From CAVXHV01 sp963761445 (GTDB lineage Bacteria; Planctomycetota; Planctomycetia; Isosphaerales; Isosphaeraceae), in NCBI GenBank assembly GCA_963761445.1, contig CAVXHV010000004.1, forward strand, positions 1,674,001 through 1,738,000: 64,000 bases of DNA. Reading direction: 5' to 3'. Made by a program: the position numbers and the translations under genes. Shown in pieces: positions 23,649 to 35,937 of this stretch. The notes under the pieces were generated by a model. The model made no database searches. It had not been told where the DNA came from and was given only the letters and a program-made list of their open reading frames with translations. Within the stretch, counting starts at the first letter, position 1; each line of letters begins with the position of its first letter.

Positions 23649-23650
23649 GA
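23419..23650 (+). CDS. free-standing Rpn C-terminal tail (candidate small antitoxin), one frame change
   Basis: ATG 23419 is preceded by TGAGGAGA at 23402-23409, which also contains the stop codon of Rpn copy 1. The product begins MPYVTSVERLAHEEIRK and aligns along its length with the last 76 residues of Rpn copy 1 and the tail of copy 2, ending DAETLDEVLSPH. A frame change lies near 23585: without it the reading stops at 23613, with it the conserved end is reached at 23650. It could be a decayed remnant or a stand-alone version of the intragenic Rpn small protein. The retained ribosome binding site and start favour expression. Confidence 0.55.
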
Positions 23651-23698
23651 AAACGATCAACCGGACGATCGTCGTTCCGTCAATCCCCTCACATCCCG

Positions 23699-26600
23699 TC
23701 ACGGCCCCGCCGGCCCACCCGCCTTGGCTCTCGCCGGCACCACCCCTCCACTCCGGCCCCCGCCCGGCGCCCGCCGCGCCCTGGCCTCCGGCGGCGTGAC
23801 AACCAGCTCCAGCATCCGCGACCAGATGGCCGCCGCACCGCTCTTATCGTTCCGGTCAAACGCAAGCTCCCCTTGCTCCCGCAGCATCGCCAGCAGCCAC
23901 ACCCGGTCATCTTGCCGGCGGGCAGCCTCGAGCGCCCGCGCCGCAAACCGGCCTGCATAAGCTCGCACCGCAGGATCGGTCTGATTCCCCGCCCCGCGCG
24001 CAACCAGCCACAGCGGTATCTGTTCCGCCGCCTGGGCCCGCTCGCGTGTATTCGCCTTCACACCGTCGCCCAGTGCATCCAGCGGCGTCTTCTCAACAAG
24101 CTCAGCAAGTCGTTCGAGCACCTGTTGCATCCGCCGCGCCGTCCTTCGACGCGAGAGCCTCAAGCGCAACACAGATCGCCACCGACAATTCCCCGGGATC
24201 AGCCTTTCGTAGCGATTCCAGCGGCCCGGCCAGCGCGGCAAGCCCCGCGCCATCGGATGCCCCAATCGAATCGGCCACCAGGCTGCGCACAGCCGCCCTG
24301 TCAAGGCTCAGGGGATGCACCAGCGTCATCAAGTCAATGCGTGGCGCACCCGTCCGCGCCCGTCGAACCCGTGGAGGGCGTCCTGCCAGTCGGCCCTTGC
24401 GCGGCCTCGGCGATCGTCGTCCGCGCAACCGCGGCCAGCGCGGATGGACTCATCTGGTCGATCGCGGCGTTCAGATGCCTTTTGATTCGCTCTGGCACTT
24501 CGGGTAAACCTGGAAAAATCGTCGGCGAGAGGGTCAGGTCGGCCCTTTGCGAGAGATTCTGGGCATCGCGCAACACCGGCACGGCGTCGGCCGAGAATCC
24601 CAGTTCCGTGAGCCCAGCCCCGATCGCGTCGAGCGCGATCATTTGCATGACCGTGACGAGCTCGACGGCGTAAGAAACATTGGGCGACTTCGAGCGGGCG
24701 AGCGCGACCAGCGTTCGCCGCGCCTCATCAGCCCGGCCCGCCTCGATCGCAAGTGGCACGAACGAACGGATAGGCAACCGTTCTGTGGCAGGAAAGTACC
24801 GGACTTGAATCAACGAATACGAGTCGGTCAAACACGCCTGGTATGCCGCGAAGGCGAGGTCACGTGTGGCCGCGTTTGGCTCAAGCTCGACGGCGAGGGT
24901 CCAGTAAACCATCAACTTGTAATCGGCGATCACGTCCGACTGGTCCTGGCGCACGGCATCGATCGCCTGCAACACCAGCGCGCGCGCTTCGTCAAAGCGG
25001 CCCAGCCGGCAAAGCACCATCGCCCGCACAGCCCCGCCTGTCTTCCATCCCGGGTACTGTTTGCGGGCCTTGTCGACTCTCTCGAGCAGCCCCTCGAGCA
25101 ATCCCCGCTCGTGTGCCAGTTCGAGTAACTGCCGCAGCAGGTTCCCTTCTTGGGGCGGCGCAGGAGCGCTTGCCGCCGCGGTCGGGGCCTGCCAGAGGAA
25201 CGCCGTATACTCGTCCGATGCGAGCTTACTCGAGGGATTCGGCAAGATCACCTCGCAGGCGTAGTCGAACGCTTCCGGCATCCGCCACAGTGCGTTCCCG
25301 AGGTTCACTCGGACCAGATAGAGGTGGTTCTCAGGGAAGGCCGACCAGGCCGTTCGGAACAGTTTCTGTCCTTGCAGGCTCGTCTTCGAATCAGTCAAGG
25401 CGGCGTGAATCAGCCGGGCCAGCGTCGTGTACGGCATCCTCGCGAGCGTTTTCGAGTCGAGCCCGCTCATCAATTCCACCAGACCGGCGGTCTTGCCTGC
25501 TCGATCGAGAACCAGGAACATCTGCGAGAACGATTCGGCCGCCAGCGCCGGGCTCTTGTCGAATACCGCCTTGTAGTGCGAGTTCGCCCGCGCGAAATCG
25601 CCGCCCGACGCGAGCCGGACGGCAAGATTGACTCGCAGCTCGCTGTCGTCGGGTTTGAGCTCGAGAATGCGGTCGATCTCGAGGGCGGCCTGATCGCTTT
25701 GCCGCGCCGCCGTATAGTAATCGGCCAGCATCTGATGAATTGCCACCGAGCCCGGAGTCGTCTTGAGCTGCTCGCGAGTCCGCTCGATGATCTTCGGCAA
25801 CTGACCCGATGCCGCCAGCACTCTCATGGCATTGGTTCGCGCTTGCTCCGGGTCGATCACGGATCTCGTGAGGGCCGTGATTGAGCCGCGTGACGCGCGC
25901 AGAATCTGCATGGCAATCTGGGCCGCCTGGTCGAGCTTGCCCTGTCGCTGGTATTGCGTCATCAGTCCCACGAGCGCATCGCTCTGGCCTCCCGCGCGGC
26001 GGCGGGCGCGGCCCAGCAAGGCATCGGCCAGGTCGTGGAGGCCGAGCTGGTGCATCTGGCCCGACAGCCGGATCTGAGTATCCGTATCCAGCCTGAGGCC
26101 AAAAAGTCGCTCGGCCGCGCGCTGCGCTCGCTCACCATTTCCCGCGGCGATTGCCGCCGCGACCGCCAGCTCCTCCCGGCGCTTCAGACTCACGTTGTCG
26201 AGCGGCTGCACCGCGTCCAGCAGCTCGATCGCGTCGGCCGACGCACCCTGTTCCATCAAGATGCCGGCAAGGTCCATCCGCAGCTCCGACTCCGGCCGGC
26301 CAAGTGCAACGACCTTCGTCAGCTCGGCGATCGCCTCATCCCTGGCGTCGGCCCACCACTCGATCGCCGACAGCGCAAGCCTGGGGTAAATCGCATCCGC
26401 CGGCGTTCGCGCGGCCTCAACTTGCCGGCGAAAGTGGTTCACCAGGTCGCTGGATAGATCGTCGCGCTTGAAAAGCTCGAACGCGATCCGTAGCGGCAAT
26501 AGTCACATCGTTACCGAAGTACTCATTGTCTTGTGGGTAGCCCAAGCGCACGGGGATGTTTCGCTGCCCGATCCGAATCACGTTGGTCACGCGGGTTCCC

Positions 26601-29600
26601 GCCCCCACAATCGCCGCGAGCCGCGCTCTGCGTGAGCGGGCAGCCGCTCCCGGGGATTGCTGCTGGGCCTTTCGCCGGGCGTCGGCCAGGCTGAAATCGA
26701 CGAGCTTCAGAACCCCGGCATAGTCTTTCCTCGTGGCACAAACGTTCATTGCCTGGCCGAACGCCCGCGAAGGGGAAAAGCCGTACGATCCGGTCATATA
26801 CGTGGTTGTTGATCGACCGGTTTGCAGCCGGTCGTATCGCGCCGATAGCTCGATCAGTGCTTCCACGTCGCCCCGCTCGGCGGCCACGTCCATGGCCCCG
26901 GCGATCTGGCCGATCAAACGCGCATCGCCAAGAATCTCGCGATAAAAACGTTCCTCGTCGGCCTCCCGCTTCGCCGACCGCAGCTCTTTGGCGACGATGA
27001 CGACGATCTGGCCTTCGGCCAGCTCCGGCCGACGCCCACGCAGCTCCTTGTAGCAGCGAAGCATATGCTCCAGGTCAGCCCCGACAAGTGGCGTGGTGCT
27101 TTCTTCAGGTTCAAGAACGCGCATTACAAATCGCTGCCCGAACGGCGTGTTCCTCGCCCCCAGAGCATACAGGAAAGCCCATGCCGCCAGCGGATCATGG
27201 GGCGCGCCCTCGCTCAGCTTCCGCGCCGATTCGAGCACCCCCGCATGGTCGTCGCGCACGGCGCAGAGATAGAACAAGTTCCAGACCGCACGAAGATTGT
27301 TCGGTGTCTTGAATGCCGCCGCTCGAATGCCCGCGATCACCTCATTCTGCCTGCCCGGTTGTTCTTGACCAGCAAGGCTCACGAGCCAGCCCAGGGCCGC
27401 CATGCGCGCCTGTCCGAAATCGGGAGGCGGCCAGAAATATCCCCGCGGCGCATTACGCGCGCAAGAGCCCCGAGAAACCGCGGATCTGAAGAACCGCCGC
27501 AAGGCGACCCTCGAGCGGAGTACTCGGCTGACGCCCTGCCGAGACCAGCGTCCGCGTGGCGCCGGTGGCCTGGAGATGCGGATTGCGCGCCTGCGCCTTC
27601 GCATAGCCGCTCTTTTCATCATCGTCGACGGGCAGATCGATCAGCTTCTGGAACGTCGCGGCCGCCTCCTGCCGCCTGCCAAGCTTTTCCAGCGCCTGTC
27701 CCCGGCGGTAGAGCGCCTCCCAGTTCCGCGGGTCCGCGCGCAGCATTCCTTCCGTGATCTCGAGAACCGGCAGCGCCTTCCCGTTCGAGAGCAAGTTGTC
27801 CATCGCCAGGATCACCCGGAACGACTGGCTCTTGCCCGCGGCCGCTTTCGACCAGACGGCCAGCGCCTCCTCCAGATCCCCGGACTTCGCCAGCAAATCC
27901 GCCAGCCGAGCCTGCCCCTCCTCGTTCGCTGCCACCTCTTCATGCATTTTCTGATAACGCGCGGCTGTCTCCAGGTCGCCTTCTTCCTCAGCGAGCTTCG
28001 AGAGCTGGCTCAATAACCGCGTGTCGCGCGTATCGGCCGCCAGCAGCTTCTCGAGCTCGGCTCGCGCACTGCCCATATCACCCGAAGACGCATGCGCCTG
28101 CGCCAGGCACATCGCCACGTCGCGGCCGCGCGTTTCCGCTCCCGGCCGTCGATCGTCCCGTTCTTGATGCTGCAGCCGCGCAAAGAGCCGGTCGAGCTGG
28201 CTTCGCTGGAGGTAAAGCTCGGTCAGCTTCTTGACCACGTCGAGCTTGTGATCCAGCTCGTCCGCGCGATCAAACGCCCGCCAGTACATCTCGATCGCTT
28301 CCTCGGTCTGATACTGGCCCGCCAGCGTTTCGGCCAGCCTGAGCACGGTGAGCGTCTCATTCGGATTCGCGCGCACCGCCCTGCGCAGGCGCATCGAGCC
28401 CCTCCTCCGGCCTCCCCAGCCCGAAGCAGAGCTGCGCAAAAAACTCGTAACTCTCCGGGCTCCCCGGCGCCGCCGCCAGCAAGTCTCTCCCGGCCTTGAG
28501 TGCCGGCTCGACCCGCCCCAGCCGAGCCTCGAGCCGGGCCACACCCGTCAGATGCTCGATCCGATTGCGGCGATCAATCTCGGCCAGCCGCTGTAGCGCC
28601 GCCGCCGCGTCACCCAGACTGCCCGCCGACTCGCGAAGGCGCGCTGCCAGCGCCCACCCCGGAACCGACCGCGGTTCGATATCGAGCGCCTTGTCAGCCG
28701 CCCGAACCGCCTCGGCCAGCTTGGCATCGGCCTCCAGATAACGCGCCAGCACAATCCAGGCCGACGCGGGAGATTGAGGCGCGGCCGCCAGATCGCGTTG
28801 CATTGTCGCAATTCGCTGCGCCACGCGATTGGCCGCCTGGTCGTTCGTGACGCGAGCATCCAGCACGGCGTCGCGTTCGTCATCTTTCTCGGCAAGCTTC
28901 CCCGCCGCGGCAAGCTGTACTTCGGCGTCATCATATTTCTCGAGGCGATGGTTCAGCCTCGCGAGCCTGAGGCGCAGATCCAGACTGTCCGGCTCGATCC
29001 CGACCGCTTCGACTAAAGGAGGCACTGCCTCATTGAGGTATCCGAATCCGGAGAGCACCTCGGAGAGCCTGGCCAGGGTCTTCGAGGTGCGATGGGGCCC
29101 TTCGGCAATCTTGGCCCATTCGGCCCGGGCTTCGTTCGGTCGCTTGAGGCTATGCAAGTATTCGCCGATGTATTCGCGGTATTGAGGGTTCGCCGGCGCC
29201 AGTGTCGCGGCCTTGCGGTAAAGTTCCAGCGCAGTCTTCCGTCAGGGTCGCTTGCCTGAGCAAGTCGGCGACTTGCGCAGCGGTGACCGGGTCATTGGGC
29301 TTGGCATCGAGCATCTTCCGCCAGATCCCCGTGGCGGCCGCTTTGCGCTCGGGCTCTGGTTTTGTGACATCACGCAGCACGAGTGCTCCCCAGTCTCGCA
29401 GCGTATCGGGATTATTAGGCTCGGCTCCGTCGAGAGCTTCGTATTCTTTGGCCGCGTCCACGAATTTCTGGTCTTGCACGAGCTGAGAAATGAGCGCCAA
29501 TCGCAAGTCACGGCGCGAAGGAGCGAGCTTCACAGCTCTGTCAAACCAGACGTGGGCCTCGGCCGCCCGCCCCATGCCGGCCAGCGTGCGACCCAGCCGC

Positions 29601-30524
29601 ACCAGTGCTTCGACGTCGTCGGCTTCGCGCTTGGTCCACTGCTCGTAGTAGCTGACGAGCCCGGCCTGATCATCGTTTCGGAGAAAAACCTCCTCGATTT
29701 TCCGGCGGACTTCACGATGAAGCCAGCTATCGGGCCGGAGCTTTCCCAGCATGGTCTCGAAGTCATGCAGCGCGTCTTGCGATTTTCCCAGACGCACTTT
29801 CAGGTCAGCGGCCGCAATGGCGAGCTGAACCTGGCGGAATGGATCGGTGGCTTTTTTTGAAAGAGACTCGAAGCGAGGCAGCGCCGCGGCCGGCTGGTTT
29901 TCCTCGGCGAGAGTTTGAGCGATTTGTTCCTGGACGCGCAGCGTCGCCGGGGAAGAGGGCTTCAAGCCGCGCCCAGACCTGGAGGGCCTGGTCGTTCTTC
30001 TGGGTACGCTGATAAACGCGGCCCAGCGCCTGAAAGATGTCGAGCAGATCCGTGCGCGCGGGCTTGCGTGCAAGTGCCCGTTGAAACGCTTCCGCGGCGT
30101 TTTCCGGCTGACCTATCAGGACAAGTGCTTGCCCGAGATAAAAGGAGGGCAGGGGGTCCTCCGCCCGGTGTGTCTCGGCCTGTTTGAGCGCCGTGACGGC
30201 GGCCGCATCTTGGCCGCGCTGAAATTCGAGCAGCCCAAGGATCAGCCACGCGGCGCCGTCATCGGGCTTTTTGTCGAGCCGCTCGCGATAAGACTTGATA
30301 AACTCATCGAGCGATCCGCGTTCGACATGATATCCATACACGCGGTCCAGCGGCGTGCCGCGTCTGGGGTTTTTTTCAACGAGCGAGAGAAACCGCTCCA
30401 TCGAGCGGCGCTCCCTCGCCTCGCTCTCGCCGGCCGGGTCGCTCGGCTGAGCCCCGGCCCTCGCGACTGGAAAACACAGCACGAAGATTGCAAACGCGGG
30501 AGCGAGCAAGGAGTGAAACGCCAT
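23699..30524 (-). CDS. giant secreted TPR protein, paralogue lacking the DUF1583 modules (about 2,270 aa), frame changes
   Basis: ATG 30524 opens a signal peptide (MAFHSLLAPAFAIFVLCF), then ERRSMERFLSLVEKNP and TPR helices that align along the whole length with the TPR two-thirds of the 8298-20382 gene. Examples are GRVYQRTQKNDQAL, LAGQMHQLGLH versus LSGQMHQLGLH, and LVEKTPLDAL versus LVEKTPLELL. It ends in an Ala/Pro/Arg linker at 23699, exactly where the longer paralogue continues into its C-terminal modules. Frame changes occur near 29950, 29240, 28390, 27470, 26490, 24350 and 24130. It is divergent from Rpn copy 2, with only 162 bases between starts. Tandem duplication with loss of the C-terminal third is the simplest origin. 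Confidence 0.8.
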
Positions 30525-30686
30525 GATCGAAACCTCATGCGGCGAGCAACGGAGCGTGAGTCGTCACCCGCGGATTCTCTCAAGATCACCTTCTAGAAGG
30601 AAGCGTCTTTTCGGTGCTCCGCGGCGCGATTCTTTTGTTCTGCCGCTTGGCTTGAGCCCGGCTCCTTCGTCGGCTACATTGCCCCG
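30525..30686. other. 162-bp divergent spacer between giant TPR copy 2 and Rpn copy 2
   Basis: This short intergenic stretch must hold both divergent promoters if the genes are expressed. It contains a small palindrome-like TTCTAGAA sequence near 30591. I see no clear sigma70-type boxes and no ribosome binding site in front of the Rpn start. Confidence 0.4.
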
Positions 30687-31736
30687 ATGCCTGCACAGCG
30701 CAAAGAGCCCGACGACCTCGACAGTCCCTGGAAAGAAGCGCTCGAACACTTTCTTGAGTCGTTCCTGGCCCTCTGCTTTCCAGAGGTCCATGCAGCCATC
30801 GACTGGGCCCGGGGTTACCAGAGCCTGGACAAAGAGCTGCAACAGATCGCCCGCGATGCCGCGGTCCGCAAACGACTTGCCGACAAGCTCTTCAAAGTTT
30901 GGCGCAAAGACGGCAAGGAAGCTTGGCTGCTGATTCACGTCGAGGTGCAAGGCCAGCGCGAACGTGGATTTGCGGAGCGGATGTTCGTCTACTACTACCG
31001 GATTCGTGACCGGTACCATCGCCCGGTCGTGAGCCTGGCGGTTTTGTGTGACGATCGCCCCAATTGGCGGCCGGACCGATTCGTGTACAATGAGTTGGGC
31101 TGCGAGCTCGAGTTTCGGTTCCCGATGGTCAAGCTCATCGACTACCGCCGGGACGAGGCTGCCCTCGAGAAGTCTGCGAATCCCTTTGCGGCAGTGATCC
31201 TGGCGAAGCTCAAAGTTCTCGAGACGCGGCATGCCGCCGCAACGCGCTGGCAATGGAAACTTCGACTGGTCAAGGGACTTTACGATCGCGGACTCAACCG
31301 AGAACAGGTACGGCAGCTTTTTCGAGTGATCGATTGGATGTTGGCCCTACCGCCGGAGCTCGAGCAGTCATTCCGAACCGACCTCCAGCGTTTTGAGGAG
31401 GCACGACGCATGCCTTACGTGACGAGTATCGAGAGACTTGCACGCGAAGAAGGACATCGAGAAGGACTTCGAAAAGGAATTAAAAAAGGAATTGAGAAAG
31501 GACGCCAGGAAGGACGCCAGGAAGGACGCCAGGAAGGACGCCAAGAAGGACGCCAAGAAGGTGTGGCGGAAGGGTTCCAGGCCGCCCTCCTGGAGCTCAT
31601 TGAGCGCAGATTCAATAAAGTCGCGGCCAAGCATGTGCGATCGGTCCGCTCGGTGCATGACATTGAGCGGCTTAAAACGCTGCTGCGAGCGGCGGACGAC
31701 GCCAAGACGCTCGACGAAGTCCTTTCGCTACTTTGA
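30687..31736 (+). CDS. Rpn family recombination-promoting nuclease/putative transposase (copy 2), intact
   Basis: This intact 349-residue paralogue of the 22451 gene is near-identical in DNA over the first 500 bases. Core PD-(D/E)xK features are Asp66 (ADKLFKV), Glu86 and Gln88 (IHVEVQGQ). The C-terminal half contains a Gly/Lys/Arg/Glu repeat linker, GHREGLRKGIKKG followed by five GRQE units, encoded by a perfect 12-base tandem repeat. The last part (RRFNKVAAKHVRSVRSVHDI to DEVLSLL) matches the tail of copy 1. Met242 (base 31410) is preceded by GAGGAGG, so a 108-residue C-terminal product could be made separately. Such repeat-rich, fast-changing tails are typical of the family. Known members promote RecA-independent recombination or act in phage defence. 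Confidence 0.87.
   Translation: MPAQRKEPDDLDSPWKEALEHFLESFLALCFPEVHAAIDWARGYQSLDKELQQIARDAAVRKRLADKLFKVWRKDGKEAWLLIHVEVQGQRERGFAERMFVYYYRIRDRYHRPVVSLAVLCDDRPNWRPDRFVYNELGCELEFRFPMVKLIDYRRDEAALEKSANPFAAVILAKLKVLETRHAAATRWQWKLRLVKGLYDRGLNREQVRQLFRVIDWMLALPPELEQSFRTDLQRFEEARRMPYVTSIERLAREEGHREGLRKGIKKGIEKGRQEGRQEGRQEGRQEGRQEGVAEGFQAALLELIERRFNKVAAKHVRSVRSVHDIERLKTLLRAADDAKTLDEVLSLL
31395..31412 (+). promoter_or_regulatory. internal ribosome binding site and ATG inside Rpn copy 2
   Basis: GAGGAGG at 31395-31401 is 8 bases before the in-frame ATG at 31410 (MPYVTSIERLARE). It is the best Shine-Dalgarno match near this gene; the annotated start at 30687 has none. It aligns with the internal sites at 23160 and 23404. 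Confidence 0.6.
31501..31560 (+). repeat. five tandem 12-bp units inside Rpn copy 2
   Basis: GACGCCAGGAAG is repeated three times, followed by two units with one substitution (GACGCCAAGAAG). The length is a multiple of three and adds GRQE units in frame. Copy 1 lacks the array, so it expanded or collapsed after duplication. Confidence 0.92.
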
Positions 31737-32012
31737 TTACGATTGCAAGGTTACTCGACCTCCGGAAAGAAGCGGCCGAGCGGCTCAGTCAACCCGAAAC
31801 CAAAGCTCCGCTCGCATGGTCGTCCGCCGGGTCCGCGGCGAAAAACGAGTTGATCGGTGCCCGAGCGACAGACTCGAGCGCGTGCATTTGGCGGAATGTC
31901 TTTTGACTATTGTCCGACTTCCGGTCATCCTGAGTATTCCGGCGCGCCCGGCCGGGCTTTGACGCTTTCGAAAGGAAAGGCCCCCAGGTTTCAGCAGAGA
32001 GGATTTCGCCCC

Positions 32013-33029
<1,017 letters not shown>

Positions 33030-33067
33030 TGGTCAGTTGTGACCACTGACAACGGACACGCTAAAGA

Positions 33068-33946
33068 ATGCCACTCTTCGATACCGATTTCCTGAAAAAG
33101 CTCGAATACCTGTCGCTCGTCTCGCGCCGAGTGTTTCGCGGCCAGCTTCTGGCCCAGCGGCGCACGATGCAGCTCGGCGGCGGAATCGAGTTTGCCGACC
33201 ATCGCGAATACACCCCCGGCGACGACTTCCGCTACCTCGACTGGAACGTCTACGCCCGCCACGATGAGCTCCTCCTCAAGCGGTTTCAGGAAGAAGAAGA
33301 CCTGCACGTGTACGTGCTGCTCGACTGCTCGCGCAGCATGTCGTTTGGCAACCCGCCCAAATTCGACTACGTGCGCCAGGTCGGGGCCGCGCTGGCGTAC
33401 ATCGCCCTGGCCGATCTCGATCGTGTCGCCGTGATCGCCTTCGCCGGCGACGTGGTGGCGGATTTCCCGCTCACGCGGGGCAAAGCCCGGATACTGTCGC
33501 TGCTCAAATTTCTCGAGAACCTCGAGCCGCAGGGAGCCGCGACCGATCTGACCCGCGTTGCCAGAAGCTTCGTGCATCGCGGCCAGCGCCGGGGGCTCGC
33601 GCTGGTGCTCAGCGACCTCTTTGACCCCAGCGGCTTTCAGCACGGCCTCGACCTGCTGCGCCACCACCGTTATGAGCCGCACGTGATTCAGGTCTATGAC
33701 CGCCGAGATGCCGAGCCCGAGCTCAAGGGCGACCTCGAGCTCTTCGACGTCGAAACGCAGACAATCCAGAAAGTCACGGTCACCGAGCGCAACCTGCGGC
33801 AGTACAAACGCATCTTTGCCGACTTCCTCGAGTCGGTCTCGCGCTACTGCAACAGCTACGGCATCGGCAACACGCGCTCGAGCACGGAGGTCCCCTTTGA
33901 CGAGCTGCTCCTGCGCATGATGCGCACCGCGGGAGCCGTCGCATGA
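33068..33946 (+). CDS. DUF58 domain-containing protein
   Basis: An intact 292-residue protein. It contains the DUF58 signature YTPGDDFRYLDWNVYARHDE and a vWA-like segment with VLLDCSRSMSFG, a MIDAS-like DxSxS motif. It lies 38 bases after moxR and overlaps the next vWA gene by 4 bases (ATGA), so the operon is tightly coupled. DUF58 proteins are regular partners of MoxR in operons whose role is usually tied to envelope or complex assembly. Confidence 0.93.
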   Translation: MPLFDTDFLKKLEYLSLVSRRVFRGQLLAQRRTMQLGGGIEFADHREYTPGDDFRYLDWNVYARHDELLLKRFQEEEDLHVYVLLDCSRSMSFGNPPKFDYVRQVGAALAYIALADLDRVAVIAFAGDVVADFPLTRGKARILSLLKFLENLEPQGAATDLTRVARSFVHRGQRRGLALVLSDLFDPSGFQHGLDLLRHHRYEPHVIQVYDRRDAEPELKGDLELFDVETQTIQKVTVTERNLRQYKRIFADFLESVSRYCNSYGIGNTRSSTEVPFDELLLRMMRTAGAVA

Positions 33947-35937
33947 GCCTGGTCAATCCGGCCGCTCTTGTCCTCGCCGCCCTGGCACTGCCGATCATCG
34001 TCTTCTACATCCTCAAGATCCGCCTGCGCCGGATTCCCGTCTCGACCCTCCTCTTCTGGCAGCAGATCTTCGAGGAGAAGAAGCCAAGGTCCCTCTGGCA
34101 GAAGTTGCGCCACCTGCTCTCCCTGCTCTTGCAGCTCGCGTTTCTCGCGTTCCTCGTCTTGGCCCTGGCCAACCCGATCTTCCGCTGGCAGCAGGCTCAG
34201 GCGCGGCGGCTCGTGCTCGTCGTCGACAATTCGTCAAGCATGAATGCCAGCGATGTCAGCCCCAGCCGCCTCGAGGCGGCCAAGGATGAGGGCCGGCGGT
34301 TGATTGAAGGCATGCGGCTGGGCGACGAGCTGGCGATCATCGAGGCCGGGGCCCGCACCCATGTGGTCTGCGGGCCGACCGACCACGAGCGAACCCTGCG
34401 AACCGCCCTGAGCTCGATCACCCCCGGCGATGGCCCGACTCGCGTTGAAGAGGCCGTTGCCCTGGCCCGGCGCCTCCTTTCAGGCTCCGAGAAGATGCGC
34501 AAGGTGGTGATCCTTTCCGACGGCAGCTTCGACCGCGCCGCCCCCCTCGCCCGCGAGGAGAATGTCGAATTCATCGCCATCGGCAAGAAGACCGGCAACT
34601 GCGGAATCACCCGGCTTCAGGCCCGCCGCAGCCTGCTCGACCCGATCGGCTACGAGATCCTGGTCGAGGTCTTGAACGCATCGGACGAGGCGGCCTCGTT
34701 CCGGCTCGAGCTTGATCTGGACGACGACCCGATCGACGTCGTGCCCATGAATCTCGCCGCCGGCCAGCGCTCCGTGCACGTCTTCGAAAAGACCTCCGCC
34801 GAGGGCGGCCGCCTCCGCGCCTCGATCGATCGCAAAGACGCCCTGCCTGCCGATAACACCGCCTGGGCGATCCTCCCCCGCCGCGCCCGCCAGCGCGTCA
34901 TCCTGGTCACCCCGGGCAACCTGTTCCTCGAGAAGGTCTTCGAAGCGATCCCGCTCGTCGACCTCGAAGTGGTGAAGGTCTCGAAAGAAGCGCCATTGGA
35001 TCAGGAAGCCGCCAAGGCTTGGCAAGCCGGCGCCAAGGCAAAATCGCTCAATGAGGCTCAGCCGATCCTCGTCTTCCATCACAAGGTGCCCGATGCGCTG
35101 CCGCCCGGCCCCGTCTTCGTGATCGAGCCCGAGCGGCCCGGCCCGTTCTGGGACTCAGGCGAGCTGCTCCAGAACCCGCTCGTGGCCAAACAGGACAAGG
35201 AATCGCCCTTGATGCTGCACATCCGGCTCGACAACGTGCTCATGCCCGAAGCGCGAAGCTCACTCTGCGCACGCCCGCCAAGGTGCTGGCCGAGTCGTCT
35301 GCCGGAGACCCGCTCTACGCCGTGCTCGAGCGGTCGCCGGGAGCAGGGGAGGGACCGGTCGTCGTGCTCACCGTCAATCTCGACAAGAGCGACCTACCCT
35401 TGCAGACCGCTTTTCCAATCATGACGGCCAACCTGCTCAACTGGTTCGGCGGCACCAAGGGCGAGCTGCGCGAAGCCCTGCCCGCCGGTTCCGTCACGCA
35501 GATCGACCTGCCCCAGGTCCAGGACGGATCGCGCGCGCGCTTCCTGGTCGCCCCCGACGGCCGCGAGAACTTGCTCGCGGCCGCGGGCGCTGCGAAGGTC
35601 ACGGTCGGCCCGCTCGACCAGTGCGGCGTCTGGACCGTCGTCGAGCGCGCCGCCCGCCGCCGCCCAGGCAGCCGAAGAGAAGAAGCCGCCGGCCGGCTCG
35701 AAAGCCGCGACTTCTTCGCCTGTCCTCGACAGCAAGACGGCCACGCTGGCCGAGCTCGCCTGCAACCTGGCCGACCGTCGCGAGAGCGACCTCCGGCCCG
35801 CCGACGGCCTGCCCGATCGCAATCCCGGCCTGGCCTCTGGCTTCGCGGCGCGTCCGATCTGGTACTATCTCCTGGTCACGGCCCTCATGCTCACCTGCTG
35901 GGAATGGTTTCTCTATCAGCGTAGGTGGATCGATTGA
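33943..35937 (+). CDS. BatA-like membrane vWA protein, frame changes
   Basis: The N-terminus (ATG 33943) has the Aerotolerance/BatA pattern: one hydrophobic helix, then PVSTLLFWQQIFEEKKP, a second helix, and a vWA domain with the MIDAS motif VVDNSSSMNASD. The frame changes near 35265, moving to the reading LAESSAGDPLYAVLERSPGA, and again near 35650. The final frame ends in a membrane helix (IWYYLLVTALMLTCWEWFLY) and stops at 35937. The total is about 664 residues. The stop overlaps the next start (TGATG). Homologues are membrane-anchored partners of MoxR/DUF58. Confidence 0.83.

Noticed and set aside
31501..31560. Regular 12-bp repeats considered as a CRISPR or iteron array
   Set aside because: Units are contiguous, in frame and encode GRQE; there are no spacers.
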